In this document: positions 9,461 through 18,176 of the stretch, piece after piece
How positions within the stretch are numbered: the stretch's first letter is position 1
Layout of the letters: each line of letters starts with the position of its first letter
Origin: an uncultured Gellertiella sp.
GTDB lineage: Bacteria > Pseudomonadota > Alphaproteobacteria > Rhizobiales > Rhizobiaceae
Assembly: GCF_963457605.1 (NCBI RefSeq)
Contig: NZ_OY735139.1
Coordinates: forward strand, 2,324,001-2,388,000
DNA length: 64,000 nt
Direction: 5' to 3'
Notes under the pieces: generated by a model
Databases searched by the model: none
What the model saw: the letters and a program-made list of their open reading frames with translations, nothing else
What the model was told of the DNA's origin: nothing
Translations under genes and position numbers: made by a program

Positions 9461-10717
9461 TCAGCGCAGCCGCTTTTCCAGCCCCGGTTCAGGATAGCAG
9501 GTCGGCGGCATCCCCGCGTTCTCCTGCCATTCGCCGAGCGAGCGGCGGGTCTTGAACCCGGCGAGCCCGTCGGGATTGCCGACATCATAGCCCTTTCTCA
9601 CCAGCGCATCCTGCATGGCCTTCACATCCGAGCGCAGCATCGCACCAACCGGCTCGAACGGTGCCTTGAACGCGCCGGAACCATAGGCGATGCGGTCCGC
9701 CAGATTGCCGATGAACAGGGCATAGAGGTCGGAATTGTTATATTCCTTCACCACGTAGAAATTCGGACTGACGATGAACTCGGGACCGTGACGGCCGGCG
9801 GGCACCAGCATCATCGCAGGCTTGCCGGTCTCGGCGGCCGGGAAGGCCTTGCCGGACACGCGGACAATGCCGAGGCCGGCCCAGTCCGTGACGGATCTTG
9901 CCCGGTCCGGCCCTTCCTGCGCACAGGAAACGCCAGGCGGAATGGAGACCTCGAAACCCCAGCTTCGACCCCTCTGCCAACCCTTGGCGACCAGGAATTT
10001 CGCCATCGAGGCCAGGGTGTCCGGCACCGAGGTCCAGATATCGCGCCTGCCGTCGTCATCGAAATCGGTGGCATATTTCAGATAGCTCGACGGCATGAAT
10101 TGCGGCTGGCCGAGTGCACCCGCAGAAGAGCCGCGCAGGGTCTCCGGCGAGGCGTCGCCGCTGTCGATGATGTGGAGGGCAGCAATCAGCTCGCGGCGGA
10201 ACAGCTCGGCGCGGGTCGACATGAAGGCGCGGGTGGCGAGCACGTCGAGCGCCGGGGAGGGCAGGCGGGCCGCTCCATAGCCGGTCTCGCGGCCCCAGAG
10301 CGCCAAAACGATCGGGCCGGGAACGCCATAGGTCCTTTCGATCCGCCGCAGCGTCGTGGCATGGGCGGCAGCAAGCGTGCGGCCCTTCAGCGCCAGCGCC
10401 GCCAGCCGCTTCTCGCTGAAATAGGGGCCGGGGGCTGAAAACTCGGCCTGGGTCTGCGGTTGTTCCTTCGGGGGGGGCGTGCCGGGGGGAACAAGTTCGG
10501 AGAGCGTCCAGTCGAGATGCACATGGCCAAGGGCGCGCTCGAAACCGGCTCGGGAAATGCCGCTGGCGCGTGCCTCCGGCCACAGCGATGTTTCCAGCCA
10601 GTTGCGAAACCGGTTTTCCACCGCCGCCTTGCTGAGGGCGCCTGCGGGCGACCATGCGGCGAGAAGCAGGGCAAGGCCGAGGGCCAGCGCGGAAAGAGGG
10701 GAAAATACGGGCCGCAT
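9461..10717 (-). CDS. mltB: MltB-type lytic murein transglycosylase
   Basis: Cleaves peptidoglycan glycan strands to 1,6-anhydromuramoyl ends in the periplasm. The 418-residue protein has a signal peptide (about 1-27, ending SPAGA, no lipobox Cys), the family 3 catalytic domain with LALWGRETGYGA (catalytic Glu144), SSAGALGQPQFMPSSYLKYA and a calcium-site-like DFDDDGRRDIW loop, and a C-terminal peptidoglycan-binding domain (VKAMQDALVRKGYDVGNPDGLAGFKTR pattern). It follows recR by about 25 bases on the same strand and is probably cotranscribed with it. Being soluble rather than lipid-anchored is common in rhizobia. Confidence 0.92.
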   Translation of the reverse strand: MRPVFSPLSALALGLALLLAAWSPAGALSKAAVENRFRNWLETSLWPEARASGISRAGFERALGHVHLDWTLSELVPPGTPPPKEQPQTQAEFSAPGPYFSEKRLAALALKGRTLAAAHATTLRRIERTYGVPGPIVLALWGRETGYGAARLPSPALDVLATRAFMSTRAELFRRELIAALHIIDSGDASPETLRGSSAGALGQPQFMPSSYLKYATDFDDDGRRDIWTSVPDTLASMAKFLVAKGWQRGRSWGFEVSIPPGVSCAQEGPDRARSVTDWAGLGIVRVSGKAFPAAETGKPAMMLVPAGRHGPEFIVSPNFYVVKEYNNSDLYALFIGNLADRIAYGSGAFKAPFEPVGAMLRSDVKAMQDALVRKGYDVGNPDGLAGFKTRRSLGEWQENAGMPPTCYPEPGLEKRLR

Positions 10718-10742
10718 CGGCTTGTCTCCAGCGTCGGGGGGT

Positions 10743-11348
10743 TCAAAAGGCGGTGCGGGCCCTGAGCGCTGCCGTCAGCGTGCCCTCGTCGAGATAGTCG
10801 AGTTCGCCGCCGACGGGCACGCCATGGGCAAGACGGGTGATCTTGAGGTCAAAGCCGGACAGCTGGTCGGTGAGATAATGGGCGGTGGTCTGGCCCTCGA
10901 CGGTGGCATTGACCGCAATGATCACCTCCCGCACTCCGCCGGCGGCGACCCGGCTGACCAGCGCGCGCACCGTCAGATCGTCGGGGCCGATGCCATCGAG
11001 CGGCGACAGCGTGCCGCCGAGCACGTGATAGGCGACATTCATCGCCGCGGCCCGTTCCAGCGCCCAGAGATCGGAGACATCCTCGACGACGATGATCACC
11101 CCCTGGTCGCGCCGGTCATCGGTGCAGATGGCGCAGGGGTCGGATGTATCGATATTGCCGCAGCAGGAGCAGACCGACACCTTGTCATAGGCTTCGCCCA
11201 TCGCCCGCCCAAGCGGGCCAAGCAGCTGGTCCTTCTTCTTGACGAGATGCAGCGCCGCCCGCCGCGCCGAGCGGGGGCCAAGCCCCGGCACCCTGGCGAG
11301 CAGCTGGATGAGTTTTTCGATTTCCGGACCGGTAATTCGCTTTGCCAT
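10743..11348 (-). CDS. recR: recombination mediator RecR
   Basis: Acts with RecO/RecF to load RecA at gaps. The 201-residue protein shows the HhH segment [14 protein letters not shown] near residue 18, the zinc motif [16 protein letters not shown] at residues 60-75, and a Toprim domain with [14 protein letters not shown]. Length is typical. Usually it follows dnaX and ybaB directly; here a MOSC gene on the other strand lies between ybaB and recR, so recR needs its own promoter in the 57 bases shared with that gene's start. Confidence 0.96.
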   Translation of the reverse strand: MAKRITGPEIEKLIQLLARVPGLGPRSARRAALHLVKKKDQLLGPLGRAMGEAYDKVSVCSCCGNIDTSDPCAICTDDRRDQGVIIVVEDVSDLWALERAAAMNVAYHVLGGTLSPLDGIGPDDLTVRALVSRVAAGGVREVIIAVNATVEGQTTAHYLTDQLSGFDLKITRLAHGVPVGGELDYLDEGTLTAALRARTAF

Positions 11349-11405
11349 TTCCGGCTTTTATCCCAAGTGAGTGCAAGAAGGAATCATCGCTTGCGGAAAC
11401 AGGGC

Positions 11406-12029
11406 ATGAAAATTCAGAGCATCTCCATCGCCACCCCGTGCCGCCTGCCCGGAAAATCCGCCAAAACCGGCATTTTCAAGCAGCCGGTCTCGGGTGCTGT
11501 CATCATCGACGCCATGGGACTGGCGGGCGATTCGATCTGCAATCGCAAGCATCATGGCGGGCCGGATCAGGCGGTCTATGTCGAGGGGTCGCTGACGCTC
11601 GACTGGTGGGCGGCGGAACTCGGCACGCCCTTGCTGCCCGGCACTTTCGGCGAGAACCTTGTTGTCGGGGGGCTCGACAACCGGGATGTGGCGGTCGGCG
11701 ACCGGTTTTCGATCGGCACCGTCCTGCTCGAAGCGACCGCGCCGCGCATTCCCTGCTCGACCTTCAGCCTGCGGATGGGGGATCAAGGCTTTGCCCGGCG
11801 CTACAACCGGGCAGCAAGACCCGGCATCTACTGCCGGGTGCTTTCGGCAGGGATCATCGACACCGGGCAAGAGGTCAAATTCACGCCATGGTCCGGCGAC
11901 CGGGTGATGCTCGCCGACATTCTGGCCATGTCCGGGAGACGTGACGGCGCGGCAGAACTCGCCCGCCTGCTGGCATCACCCGTTTCGGCACGGTTGCGAA
12001 GCCAGTTCGCGACAAAAGCCACGACCTGA
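11406..12029 (+). CDS. MOSC domain protein, YiiM-like
   Basis: A 207-residue stand-alone MOSC domain protein; MOSC proteins handle sulfur and molybdenum-cofactor chemistry, including N-hydroxylated substrate reduction in some members. Seen here: the GLAGDSICNRKHHGGPDQAV box (residues 38-57), TFGENLVV, and the conserved Cys117 in APRIPCSTF, followed by a C-terminal helix region as in YiiM. I chose the ATG at 11406 because it begins MKIQSISIATP in family style and follows GGAAACAGGG; the open frame runs far upstream only as a shadow of recR. It is convergent with ybaB (10-base gap) and divergent from recR. Confidence 0.9.
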   Translation: MKIQSISIATPCRLPGKSAKTGIFKQPVSGAVIIDAMGLAGDSICNRKHHGGPDQAVYVEGSLTLDWWAAELGTPLLPGTFGENLVVGGLDNRDVAVGDRFSIGTVLLEATAPRIPCSTFSLRMGDQGFARRYNRAARPGIYCRVLSAGIIDTGQEVKFTPWSGDRVMLADILAMSGRRDGAAELARLLASPVSARLRSQFATKATT

Positions 12030-12039
12030 AGGCAGGTTG

Positions 12040-12363
12040 TCAGAAAGGCAGCTTGAAGCCGGGCGGGATCGGCAGGCCAGCCGTCAGGGCCCGGGTCTTT
12101 TCGGCGGTCACCGCTTCGGCCTTGTCCTTGGCATCCTTGTGGGCGGCGACGATAAGGTCCTCGATGATTTCGATGTCCTCTTCCTTGAACAGGGAGGGGT
12201 CGATCTTGACACCGAGCAGCTCGCCCTTGCCATTCATGCGGACCGAGACGAGGCCGCCGCCGGACCGGCCTTCGACTTCAAGTGCAGCGATTTCGCCCTG
12301 CATCTTTTCCATCTTGGCCTGCATTTCCTTGACCTTGCCCATCATGCCCATGATGTCTTTCAT
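12040..12363 (-). CDS. YbaB/EbfC family nucleoid-associated protein
   Basis: Small DNA-binding, nucleoid-associated dimer. The 107 residues begin [22 protein letters not shown], a Met/Lys-rich helix characteristic of the family, followed by strands ([20 protein letters not shown]) and a C-terminal helix with [15 protein letters not shown]. It is encoded 31 bases after dnaX on the same strand, the conserved dnaX-ybaB arrangement. The functional link to RecR or DnaX remains unclear even in model organisms. Confidence 0.95.
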   Translation of the reverse strand: MKDIMGMMGKVKEMQAKMEKMQGEIAALEVEGRSGGGLVSVRMNGKGELLGVKIDPSLFKEEDIEIIEDLIVAAHKDAKDKAEAVTAEKTRALTAGLPIPPGFKLPF

Positions 12364-12394
12364 CGGACTGCTCCTTCAAACTGCAACCTGAAAA

Positions 12395-14260
12395 TCAAAA
12401 CTCGATATCGTCGCCGGGCAGGATGTCGCCTTCCTCGGATTCGACGAGGGCCGGGGCCGGGGTCTCGAGCTCCCCCGCCTCGTTTTCGCTGGCGCGGATC
12501 CGGACGTCGATCACCTTCGCCCCGGGAAAGCGCGACAGGATCGCCGCCACATCGGGGTCGGTCCTGGCATCCAGCAACTGCGCGCCACGGGCGGCGGTTT
12601 CCTGTTCGACCAGCGTCGGTTCGGCCGTGTCGCGGCTCAGCGACACGATCCAGTGGATTCCGGTCCAGTCCTTCAGCTTGACGCTGAGATCGTTGAGCAG
12701 CGTTCCCGGTGCCCCCTCGGCGAGCGCCACATCCAGCCGGCCGGGCTCGAGGCGCACCAGCCGGATGAAGGCCCGTGTCAGCGCCTTCAGCTTGGCATCG
12801 CGGTTCTGGGCGCAGAGGTCGACGATGTCGCCGAGGCTTCTGACATGCACTTTCGGCTCGGGCCGGGCTTCGGTGCGACCGAGCGGCTGGCCTTCCGGCC
12901 TTGAGCCCTCGACCGCATGCAGACGGGCGACCGGGCCTGGTTGCGGTCGCGGCGCTGCATTGGTCTGGACGGCCTGCTGCTGATGGATCATCTGCGGAGC
13001 GGCCATCGTTGCGCCGGGCCCGCCCTGTGCGGGAGGCGAGGGCCGGGAGGGGGCGGACGCCTCGCCGCTGCCAAGCTGCAGCACCCGCCGCGCCGCGTCT
13101 TCCGGCGAGGGCAGGTGGGCGGCATGGGCAAGGCGGATCAGCACCATCTCGGCCGCACCCGCCGGTCGCGAGGCGGTTTCCGTCTCGCCGATCCCCTTCA
13201 GCAGCATCTGCCAGATGCGCGACAGGGTGGTGACCGAGACGGAGGTCGAAAATTCCGTGCCGCGCAGCCGCTCGACCTCGCTGAGCGACGGGTCATTGCC
13301 TGCCTCCGGCACATATTTCAGCCGGGTGACGAGATGGGTGAAATCGGCAAGATCGGTCAGCACCACCGAGGGGCTCGCGCCCGCCTCATACTGGCTGGCA
13401 AATTCCTGCAATGCGCCTGCCGCATCGCCGCGCACGATATGGTCGAAAAGGTCGACGATCCGGGCCCGGTCGGCAAGGCCGAGCATGCCGCGCACGGCTT
13501 CGCCAAGCACCTGGCCATTTCCATGCGCGATGGCCTGGTCCATCAGCGACAGGCCGTCACGCGCCGAACCTTCGGCAGCCCGCGCGATCATCGCCAGCGC
13601 TTCCGGCTCGGCAGGCACGCCTTCCTTGGCGGCAATCACCGAAAACAGGCCGACGAGATCGGCAGCGCTGATCCGGCGCAGGTCGAACCGCTGGCAGCGC
13701 GACAGCACGGTGATCGGCACCTTGCGGATTTCGGTGGTGGCAAAGATGAATTTCACATGCTCGGGCGGCTCTTCAAGCGTCTTCAGCAATCCGTTGAAGG
13801 CCTGGGTCGACAGCATGTGCACTTCGTCGATGATATAGACCTTGTAGCGGGCCGATACCGGGCGGTAGCGCACCTGCTCGATGATTTCCCTGATGTCGTC
13901 GATGCCGGTATGGGAGGCGGCATCCATCTCGATCACGTCGACATGGCGGCCTTCCATGATCGCCTGGCAATGGTCGCCGGGGACCCTGAGGTCGATGGTC
14001 GGGCGGTCGATCTCGGCGGTCTTGTAATTCAGGGCGCGGGCAAGAATGCGGGCGGTGGTGGTCTTGCCGACCCCGCGCACGCCGGTCAGCATGTAGGCCT
14101 GCGCGATGCGGCCGGTCTCGAACGCATTGGTGAGCGTGCGCACCATCGGTTCCTGGCCGACCATCAGGTCCGAGAAATCCTTCGGGCGGTATTTGCGGGC
14201 GAGAACCCGGTAGCCGGTGGCGGGTGCCTTGCTGTCTGCGGTCGGCTCGCTGTCGCTCAT
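12395..14260 (-). CDS. dnaX: DNA polymerase III subunit gamma/tau
   Basis: Clamp-loader ATPase subunit that also organizes the replisome. The 621-residue protein has RVLARKYRPKDFSDLMGQ-like N-terminus, Walker A GVRGVGKTT, Walker B with VYIIDEVHMLS, LLKTLEEPPEHVKFIFATTE and the arginine-finger motif SRCQRF. The usual four-Cys zinc module after Walker A is not preserved: the segment ALNYKTAEIDRPTIDLRVPG... contains only one Cys (GDHC). Pro/Ala-rich linker (about 390-460) and a tau-like C-terminal region follow. No obvious frameshift slippery site was found. The small SRP RNA gene lies directly upstream. Confidence 0.96.
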   Translation of the reverse strand: MSDSEPTADSKAPATGYRVLARKYRPKDFSDLMVGQEPMVRTLTNAFETGRIAQAYMLTGVRGVGKTTTARILARALNYKTAEIDRPTIDLRVPGDHCQAIMEGRHVDVIEMDAASHTGIDDIREIIEQVRYRPVSARYKVYIIDEVHMLSTQAFNGLLKTLEEPPEHVKFIFATTEIRKVPITVLSRCQRFDLRRISAADLVGLFSVIAAKEGVPAEPEALAMIARAAEGSARDGLSLMDQAIAHGNGQVLGEAVRGMLGLADRARIVDLFDHIVRGDAAGALQEFASQYEAGASPSVVLTDLADFTHLVTRLKYVPEAGNDPSLSEVERLRGTEFSTSVSVTTLSRIWQMLLKGIGETETASRPAGAAEMVLIRLAHAAHLPSPEDAARRVLQLGSGEASAPSRPSPPAQGGPGATMAAPQMIHQQQAVQTNAAPRPQPGPVARLHAVEGSRPEGQPLGRTEARPEPKVHVRSLGDIVDLCAQNRDAKLKALTRAFIRLVRLEPGRLDVALAEGAPGTLLNDLSVKLKDWTGIHWIVSLSRDTAEPTLVEQETAARGAQLLDARTDPDVAAILSRFPGAKVIDVRIRASENEAGELETPAPALVESEEGDILPGDDIEF

Positions 14261-14364
14261 CGCTGCTGTCAGCCCCTGCTGTCGCCCTTCTGCCCTCAGG
14301 CATCAGGGACTTCCAAAAAGCCCGTGAAATGCCGGATCTTGACGAGAAGACCGGAAAGGAAAGG

Positions 14365-14464
14365 GTGGGAGGCTGGAACGATGACCCGTGCCGGGCTCGT
14401 TGGGGCTGCTTCCTTCCGGACCTGACCCGGTTGGCGAGTGGTACGTCCACCACCAACCTCCCGC
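14365..14464 (-). ncRNA. ffs: signal recognition particle RNA, small type
   Basis: The minus strand contains the conserved SRP domain IV sequence (GGTCAGGTCCGGAAGGAAGC at about 14426-14405), the most invariant part of 4.5S RNA that binds Ffh. The ends close as a long hairpin: GGGAGGTTGG (14462-14453) pairs with CCAGCCTCCC (14376-14367) with a single G-U. The size, about 98 bases, fits the small bacterial type without an Alu domain. Placement upstream of dnaX is normal in alphaproteobacteria. Confidence 0.95.
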
Positions 14465-14554
14465 GCCACATATCGGCAATATCCTCATCAAATGCAAGCC
14501 AAGCCGGCAAAAAACTGTTATGACCTCGACGAGGCGGACCACGGAGGGCGAGGA

Positions 14555-14965
14555 TTGAGCGCATTTCAACTGGATGAACGGCTGGCCCGCGACAGCGACG
14601 GCATTGTCGGACTGGGCCTGTGCCAATTGCGGCTGATGAAGGACAGCCGCTGGCCCTGGTTGATTCTGGTGCCGGAACGGGAGGGTTTGAGCGAGGTTTT
14701 CGATCTTCCGCCGCTTGAGCAGACGATGATGGCGCTGGAGGTCAACATGGTCGCGGCGGCACTGAAGAAGGTGACCGGAGCGGAGAAGATCAATATCGGC
14801 GCGCTTGGAAATATCGTGCGGCAGCTGCATATTCACGTGGTGGCACGGTCGCAGGGCGATGCCAACTGGCCCGGTCCCGTCTGGGGTCATGGCCAGTCGG
14901 TCGGCTACGGCGATCATGCCCGCCACGTCTTCGTCCGCAAGATCCTGGAAGCGCTGTCCTCATGA
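14555..14965 (+). CDS. HIT family nucleotide hydrolase/transferase
   Basis: A 136-residue histidine-triad fold protein. The signature reads QLHIHVVAR instead of HxHxHxx: the first His is Gln, as in a common proteobacterial subgroup, while the two later His are kept. It starts with SAFQLDERLARD and has SRWPWLILVPER, the typical HIT core. Most HIT proteins act on nucleotide phosphoramidates or phosphoesters. No ATG is suitable; the TTG at 14555 lies seven bases after GGAGG and is the best start. Its stop overlaps the nudC ATG by four bases, so the two are one translational unit. Confidence 0.85.
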   Translation: MSAFQLDERLARDSDGIVGLGLCQLRLMKDSRWPWLILVPEREGLSEVFDLPPLEQTMMALEVNMVAAALKKVTGAEKINIGALGNIVRQLHIHVVARSQGDANWPGPVWGHGQSVGYGDHARHVFVRKILEALSS

Positions 14966-15924
14966 CCAAATCGATATTCGAACGCCTGCCGCCGCATCCC
15001 GAACCAAGCCGCCTGACGGCCTTCGCGGCCAATGCGCTCGACCGGCAGTCGGAGCACCGGGCGCAGGATTGCGTCGAACGGGCCCTTGCCGTCGATGGTG
15101 CGCATCTGTTCGCCTTTTCTGGCAGCAGGCTGGTGCTGAAGCACGATGCCCAGGTGCTGGATCCGTTGTTTGCCCTTTATGAAATGCAGGAACTGCAGCC
15201 GGATTTCGATCAGGCCATCCTGCTCGGCTATCGCCGCAGCGGCGAACCGAGGCTCGCCGTCCCCGTCAACGCCGATCCCGACCACCTCGCCCATCATTTC
15301 AAGGTTCTCGACGGTCGCACCGTCTACCGGGAACAGCATCTTGCGGGCGAACTGCTGGGCGAATTTGCCCAGGCATCGAGCCTGATCGCCTGGAACCGCG
15401 ACAACCAGTTCTGCGGGCGGTGCGGCGGGGCCATGAGCGCGCAGTCAGGCGGCTACAAGCGCGCCTGCGCGGCCTGCGGCCATCTGGTGTTTCCGCGCAC
15501 CGATCCGGTGGTGATCATGCTGACCATCGATGTCGAGCGCGACCTGTGCCTGCTCGGACGCGGACCGCATTTCACCCCGGGCATGTATTCCTGTCTCGCC
15601 GGCTTCGTGGAACCTGGCGAAACCATCGAGGATTCGGTGCGGCGCGAGACATTCGAGGAATCCGGCATCCATATCGGCCGGGTGCGCTACCACGCCTCCC
15701 AGCCCTGGCCAATGCCGCATTCGCTGATGATCGGCTGTTTTGCCGAAGCCCGGTCCACGACAATCCGGCGGGATGAAACCGAGCTTGAGGACTGCCGCTG
15801 GTTCAGCCGCAGTGAAGCGCAGGCTATCCTTTCTGCCGAGAAAGGTCAGACCTATACATCGCCGCCGGAAGGGGCGATTGCCCATCGGCTGTTGCGCGAT
15901 TGGGTAGATTGGCCTGTATCTTGA
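14962..15924 (+). CDS. nudC: NAD(+) diphosphatase NudC
   Basis: Nudix hydrolase that splits NADH/NAD to NMN and AMP and, in E. coli, removes NAD caps from RNA. The 320-residue protein has an N-terminal NudC domain, a zinc ribbon (FCGRCGG ... ACAACGH, about residues 151-175), and the Nudix box GFVEPGETIEDSVRRETFEE starting near residue 214 with the REx2EE catalytic core, followed by the SQPWPMPHSLM segment that marks NudC rather than a general Nudix protein. Overlaps the HIT gene by four bases (ATGA). Confidence 0.95.
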   Translation: MTKSIFERLPPHPEPSRLTAFAANALDRQSEHRAQDCVERALAVDGAHLFAFSGSRLVLKHDAQVLDPLFALYEMQELQPDFDQAILLGYRRSGEPRLAVPVNADPDHLAHHFKVLDGRTVYREQHLAGELLGEFAQASSLIAWNRDNQFCGRCGGAMSAQSGGYKRACAACGHLVFPRTDPVVIMLTIDVERDLCLLGRGPHFTPGMYSCLAGFVEPGETIEDSVRRETFEESGIHIGRVRYHASQPWPMPHSLMIGCFAEARSTTIRRDETELEDCRWFSRSEAQAILSAEKGQTYTSPPEGAIAHRLLRDWVDWPVS

Positions 15925-15961
15925 CCCTATTTGGTTGCATTTTCATCCCAAAATTTAGACT

Positions 15962-16002
15962 TTGTAGTTGCTTAAGATTGTTGTTATAGGAAAATAACAA
16001 CA
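15962..16002 (+). promoter_or_regulatory. promoter with overlapping inverted repeat
   Basis: TTGTAG (15962-15967) and TATAGG (15985-15990) are 17 bases apart, a good sigma-70-type promoter for the GGDEF gene. A perfect 9-bp inverted repeat, TGTTGTTAT and ATAACAACA with a 6-base spacer (15979-16002), covers the -10 element and looks like a repressor operator. The region is AT-rich compared with its surroundings. Confidence 0.5.
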
Positions 16003-16032
16003 CATGTCGTCGGGGGCGACATCCTCGGGGCA

Positions 16033-17292
16033 ATGTCGTTAATGCTGTCAAGCCGAAGATCCGAACAAGGAACTGCGGACATCTCGGCCGCCCAGGTGGA
16101 GCGCGAGATTGCCGGTGGCGTGGCGTGGCTGCGATTTGCCCCTCCCCTTGAGGCGGTTTACGAAAGCGATCATATCCAGCGCCAGATGCGGCAGATGAAT
16201 AAGTATGCGCTGGTGGCTCTGGTTCTTTACAACCTGTTCTTGATAGCCGACTATCTGATGGTGCGCGATGTGCTGCGCGAGGCGGTGGTCGTCCGGCTGG
16301 CAATCGTTACCCCGGTCGCCCTGCTGCTATACGGGCTGATGCGCCGCAGCCAGCTGGTCAGGTTTCGCGACCTCTTCACCATCCTGCATGTGCTGCTGGT
16401 GGTGGGGTCCACCGCCTATCTGCTGGTGATCAGCAAGGATCCCGACCGTGTCCTCTATAATCAAGGCGTGTTGCTGGTGATCATCTATGCCTGCCTGATC
16501 CAGCGGATGCGATTCTGGTATTCGGTCCTGTGCTGCCTCTTCGTCAACATCACCTTTGCAGGTGCCATTGTGCTTCAGGACTTGCGGCCGGTGGAACAGG
16601 GCCTGGCGCTGGAAATGACGGTGGCACTCGGCACGATCTTCACGCTGGTCGCTGCCTATACGATGGAGCGCGAGCACCGGCTGTTCTATCTCATCTCGCT
16701 CAAGGAGCGCCTGCATGCCGCTGCCATGGAGGGCATCAGCATCCGGGACGCACTCACCGGGCTCTATAACCGCCGGGCGCTGGATGCCAAGCTGCTTGAC
16801 ATCAGTGAGGGGACCGGCGGCTGGCAGAACAATTTTGCCGTGATCATTTTCGATATCGATCACTTCAAGGTCTATAACGACCGGCTCGGCCATCAGGCGG
16901 GGGATGATTGCCTGAAACAGGTGGCGGGTCTGATCCTCTCGCTGCTGCGCGACGGCCATGACTATGCGTTTCGCTATGGCGGCGAAGAATTCCTGCTGCT
17001 GGTGCGTGAAGCCGATCTCAACCGGGCGGTCGCCATCGCCGAGCGGATTCGCTGCGCTCTGGAAGGCCGGGCGATCCCGCATCCGGAAAGTCCGACCGGT
17101 CCCTGTGTCACCGCAAGTTTCGGTGTGGCCCATGCCAGCAGCCTGCATGCCACGCCCGCAGAAGTGATTGCGCGGGCCGACATGGCGCTCTATGCGGCCA
17201 AGAACAAGGGACGCAACCGCGTCTGGCCGAGCCTTGCCGCCCGCCTCACCGAGGCCCGCGACCGGGCCGGGCTGGACATCATCCTGACCTGA
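16033..17292 (+). CDS. membrane GGDEF protein, probable diguanylate cyclase
   Basis: A 419-residue protein with about six transmembrane helices in residues 55-220 (for example VALVLYNLFLIADYLMV and IFTLVAAYTM) followed by a cytosolic GGDEF domain. The domain has DALTGLYNRRAL, FDIDHFKVYNDRLGHQAGD and an intact GGEEF at about residues 316-320, so it should synthesize c-di-GMP from two GTP. The N-terminal membrane part is of unknown type, probably a sensor. A second in-frame ATG lies three codons downstream. It ends 9 bases before the convergent pheA gene. Confidence 0.9.
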   Translation: MSLMLSSRRSEQGTADISAAQVEREIAGGVAWLRFAPPLEAVYESDHIQRQMRQMNKYALVALVLYNLFLIADYLMVRDVLREAVVVRLAIVTPVALLLYGLMRRSQLVRFRDLFTILHVLLVVGSTAYLLVISKDPDRVLYNQGVLLVIIYACLIQRMRFWYSVLCCLFVNITFAGAIVLQDLRPVEQGLALEMTVALGTIFTLVAAYTMEREHRLFYLISLKERLHAAAMEGISIRDALTGLYNRRALDAKLLDISEGTGGWQNNFAVIIFDIDHFKVYNDRLGHQAGDDCLKQVAGLILSLLRDGHDYAFRYGGEEFLLLVREADLNRAVAIAERIRCALEGRAIPHPESPTGPCVTASFGVAHASSLHATPAEVIARADMALYAAKNKGRNRVWPSLAARLTEARDRAGLDIILT

Positions 17293-17301
17293 GGGCCGGT
17301 T

Positions 17302-18165
17302 TTACCCCGCACTCAGCTGGCCGCGCATCCGGTGTCCTCTGTAGACCCCGAGGATCCTCACCTTTTCGGAAAAGAACCGCAGCTCCTCCAGTGCCTGGCG
17401 TACCGGCGTGTCGGAGGGATGGCCCTCGATATCGGCATAGAACTGGGTCGCCACGAACTTGCCGCCGAGCTGGTAGCTCTCAAGCTTGGTCATGTTGATG
17501 CCATTGGTGGCAAAGCCGCCGAGGGCCTTGTAGAGCGCGGCAGGGATGTTGCGGACATTGAAGACGAAGGTGGTGACGATCAGGCCGTCGTCCTGCGCGG
17601 GATCTGCCCATTTCTCGTCGCGCGAGAGTACCACGAAGCGGGTGACGTTGTTTTCCGTGTCCTCGACATTTTCGGCCAGGATTTCGAGCCCGTAGAGACC
17701 GGCGGCAAGGCGCGGGGCCAGGGCTGCCATCGAGCGGTCGCCGGTCTCCGCCACGAATTTCGCCGCTCCGGCGGTATCGCCGGCAACCACCGCCTTCCAC
17801 CCGTTGACGCGGATTACCTTGCGGCACTGGCCGAGCGCGTGGATATGGCTGTGCACCGTGCGCAGCTCGTCCTTGCCGACGCCGGGCAGCACCATCAGCT
17901 GGAAATGGATCGGCATGAAATATTCGCCGATGATGTGCAGGCGCGATTCGGGCAGCAGATGATGAATGTCGGCGACCCGGCCGGCGATGGTGTTTTCAAT
18001 CGGGATCATCGCCAGATCCGCATCACCGTTCTCGACCGCCATGAAGGCATCCTCGAAGGTCTGGCAGGGCAGCGGCTCCATGTCGGGAAACATGTCCCGG
18101 CAGGCCATGTCGGAATTGGCGCCATAGTCGCCCTGGAAGGCGATGCGGTTGGTCTTCAGGGTCAT
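17302..18165 (-). CDS. pheA: prephenate dehydratase
   Basis: Converts prephenate to phenylpyruvate in phenylalanine synthesis. The 287-residue enzyme has IAFQGDYGANSDMA at the N-terminus, the dehydratase region with IPIENTIAGRV and the TRF motif (NNVTRFVVLSR), and a C-terminal ACT domain (TTFVFNVRNIPAALYKALGGFATNGINMTKLESY) for phenylalanine feedback. No chorismate mutase domain is present. An upstream ATG at 18177 forms a TGATG overlap with the kdsB stop; I prefer the ATG four codons later because the family starts M-T-x-KTNRIAFQG, but coupling to kdsB is likely either way. Confidence 0.95.
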   Translation of the reverse strand: MTLKTNRIAFQGDYGANSDMACRDMFPDMEPLPCQTFEDAFMAVENGDADLAMIPIENTIAGRVADIHHLLPESRLHIIGEYFMPIHFQLMVLPGVGKDELRTVHSHIHALGQCRKVIRVNGWKAVVAGDTAGAAKFVAETGDRSMAALAPRLAAGLYGLEILAENVEDTENNVTRFVVLSRDEKWADPAQDDGLIVTTFVFNVRNIPAALYKALGGFATNGINMTKLESYQLGGKFVATQFYADIEGHPSDTPVRQALEELRFFSEKVRILGVYRGHRMRGQLSAG

Positions 18166-18176
18166 GGAAGGGTCCA

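Noticed and set aside
10479-11405. Upstream extension of the MOSC frame across recR
   Set aside because: The extension is antisense to recR and mltB; the MOSC family N-terminus begins at 11406.
14555-14965. ATG start for the HIT gene upstream at 14438
   Set aside because: It lies within the SRP RNA gene; the TTG at 14555 has a proper ribosome-binding site and gives the family length.
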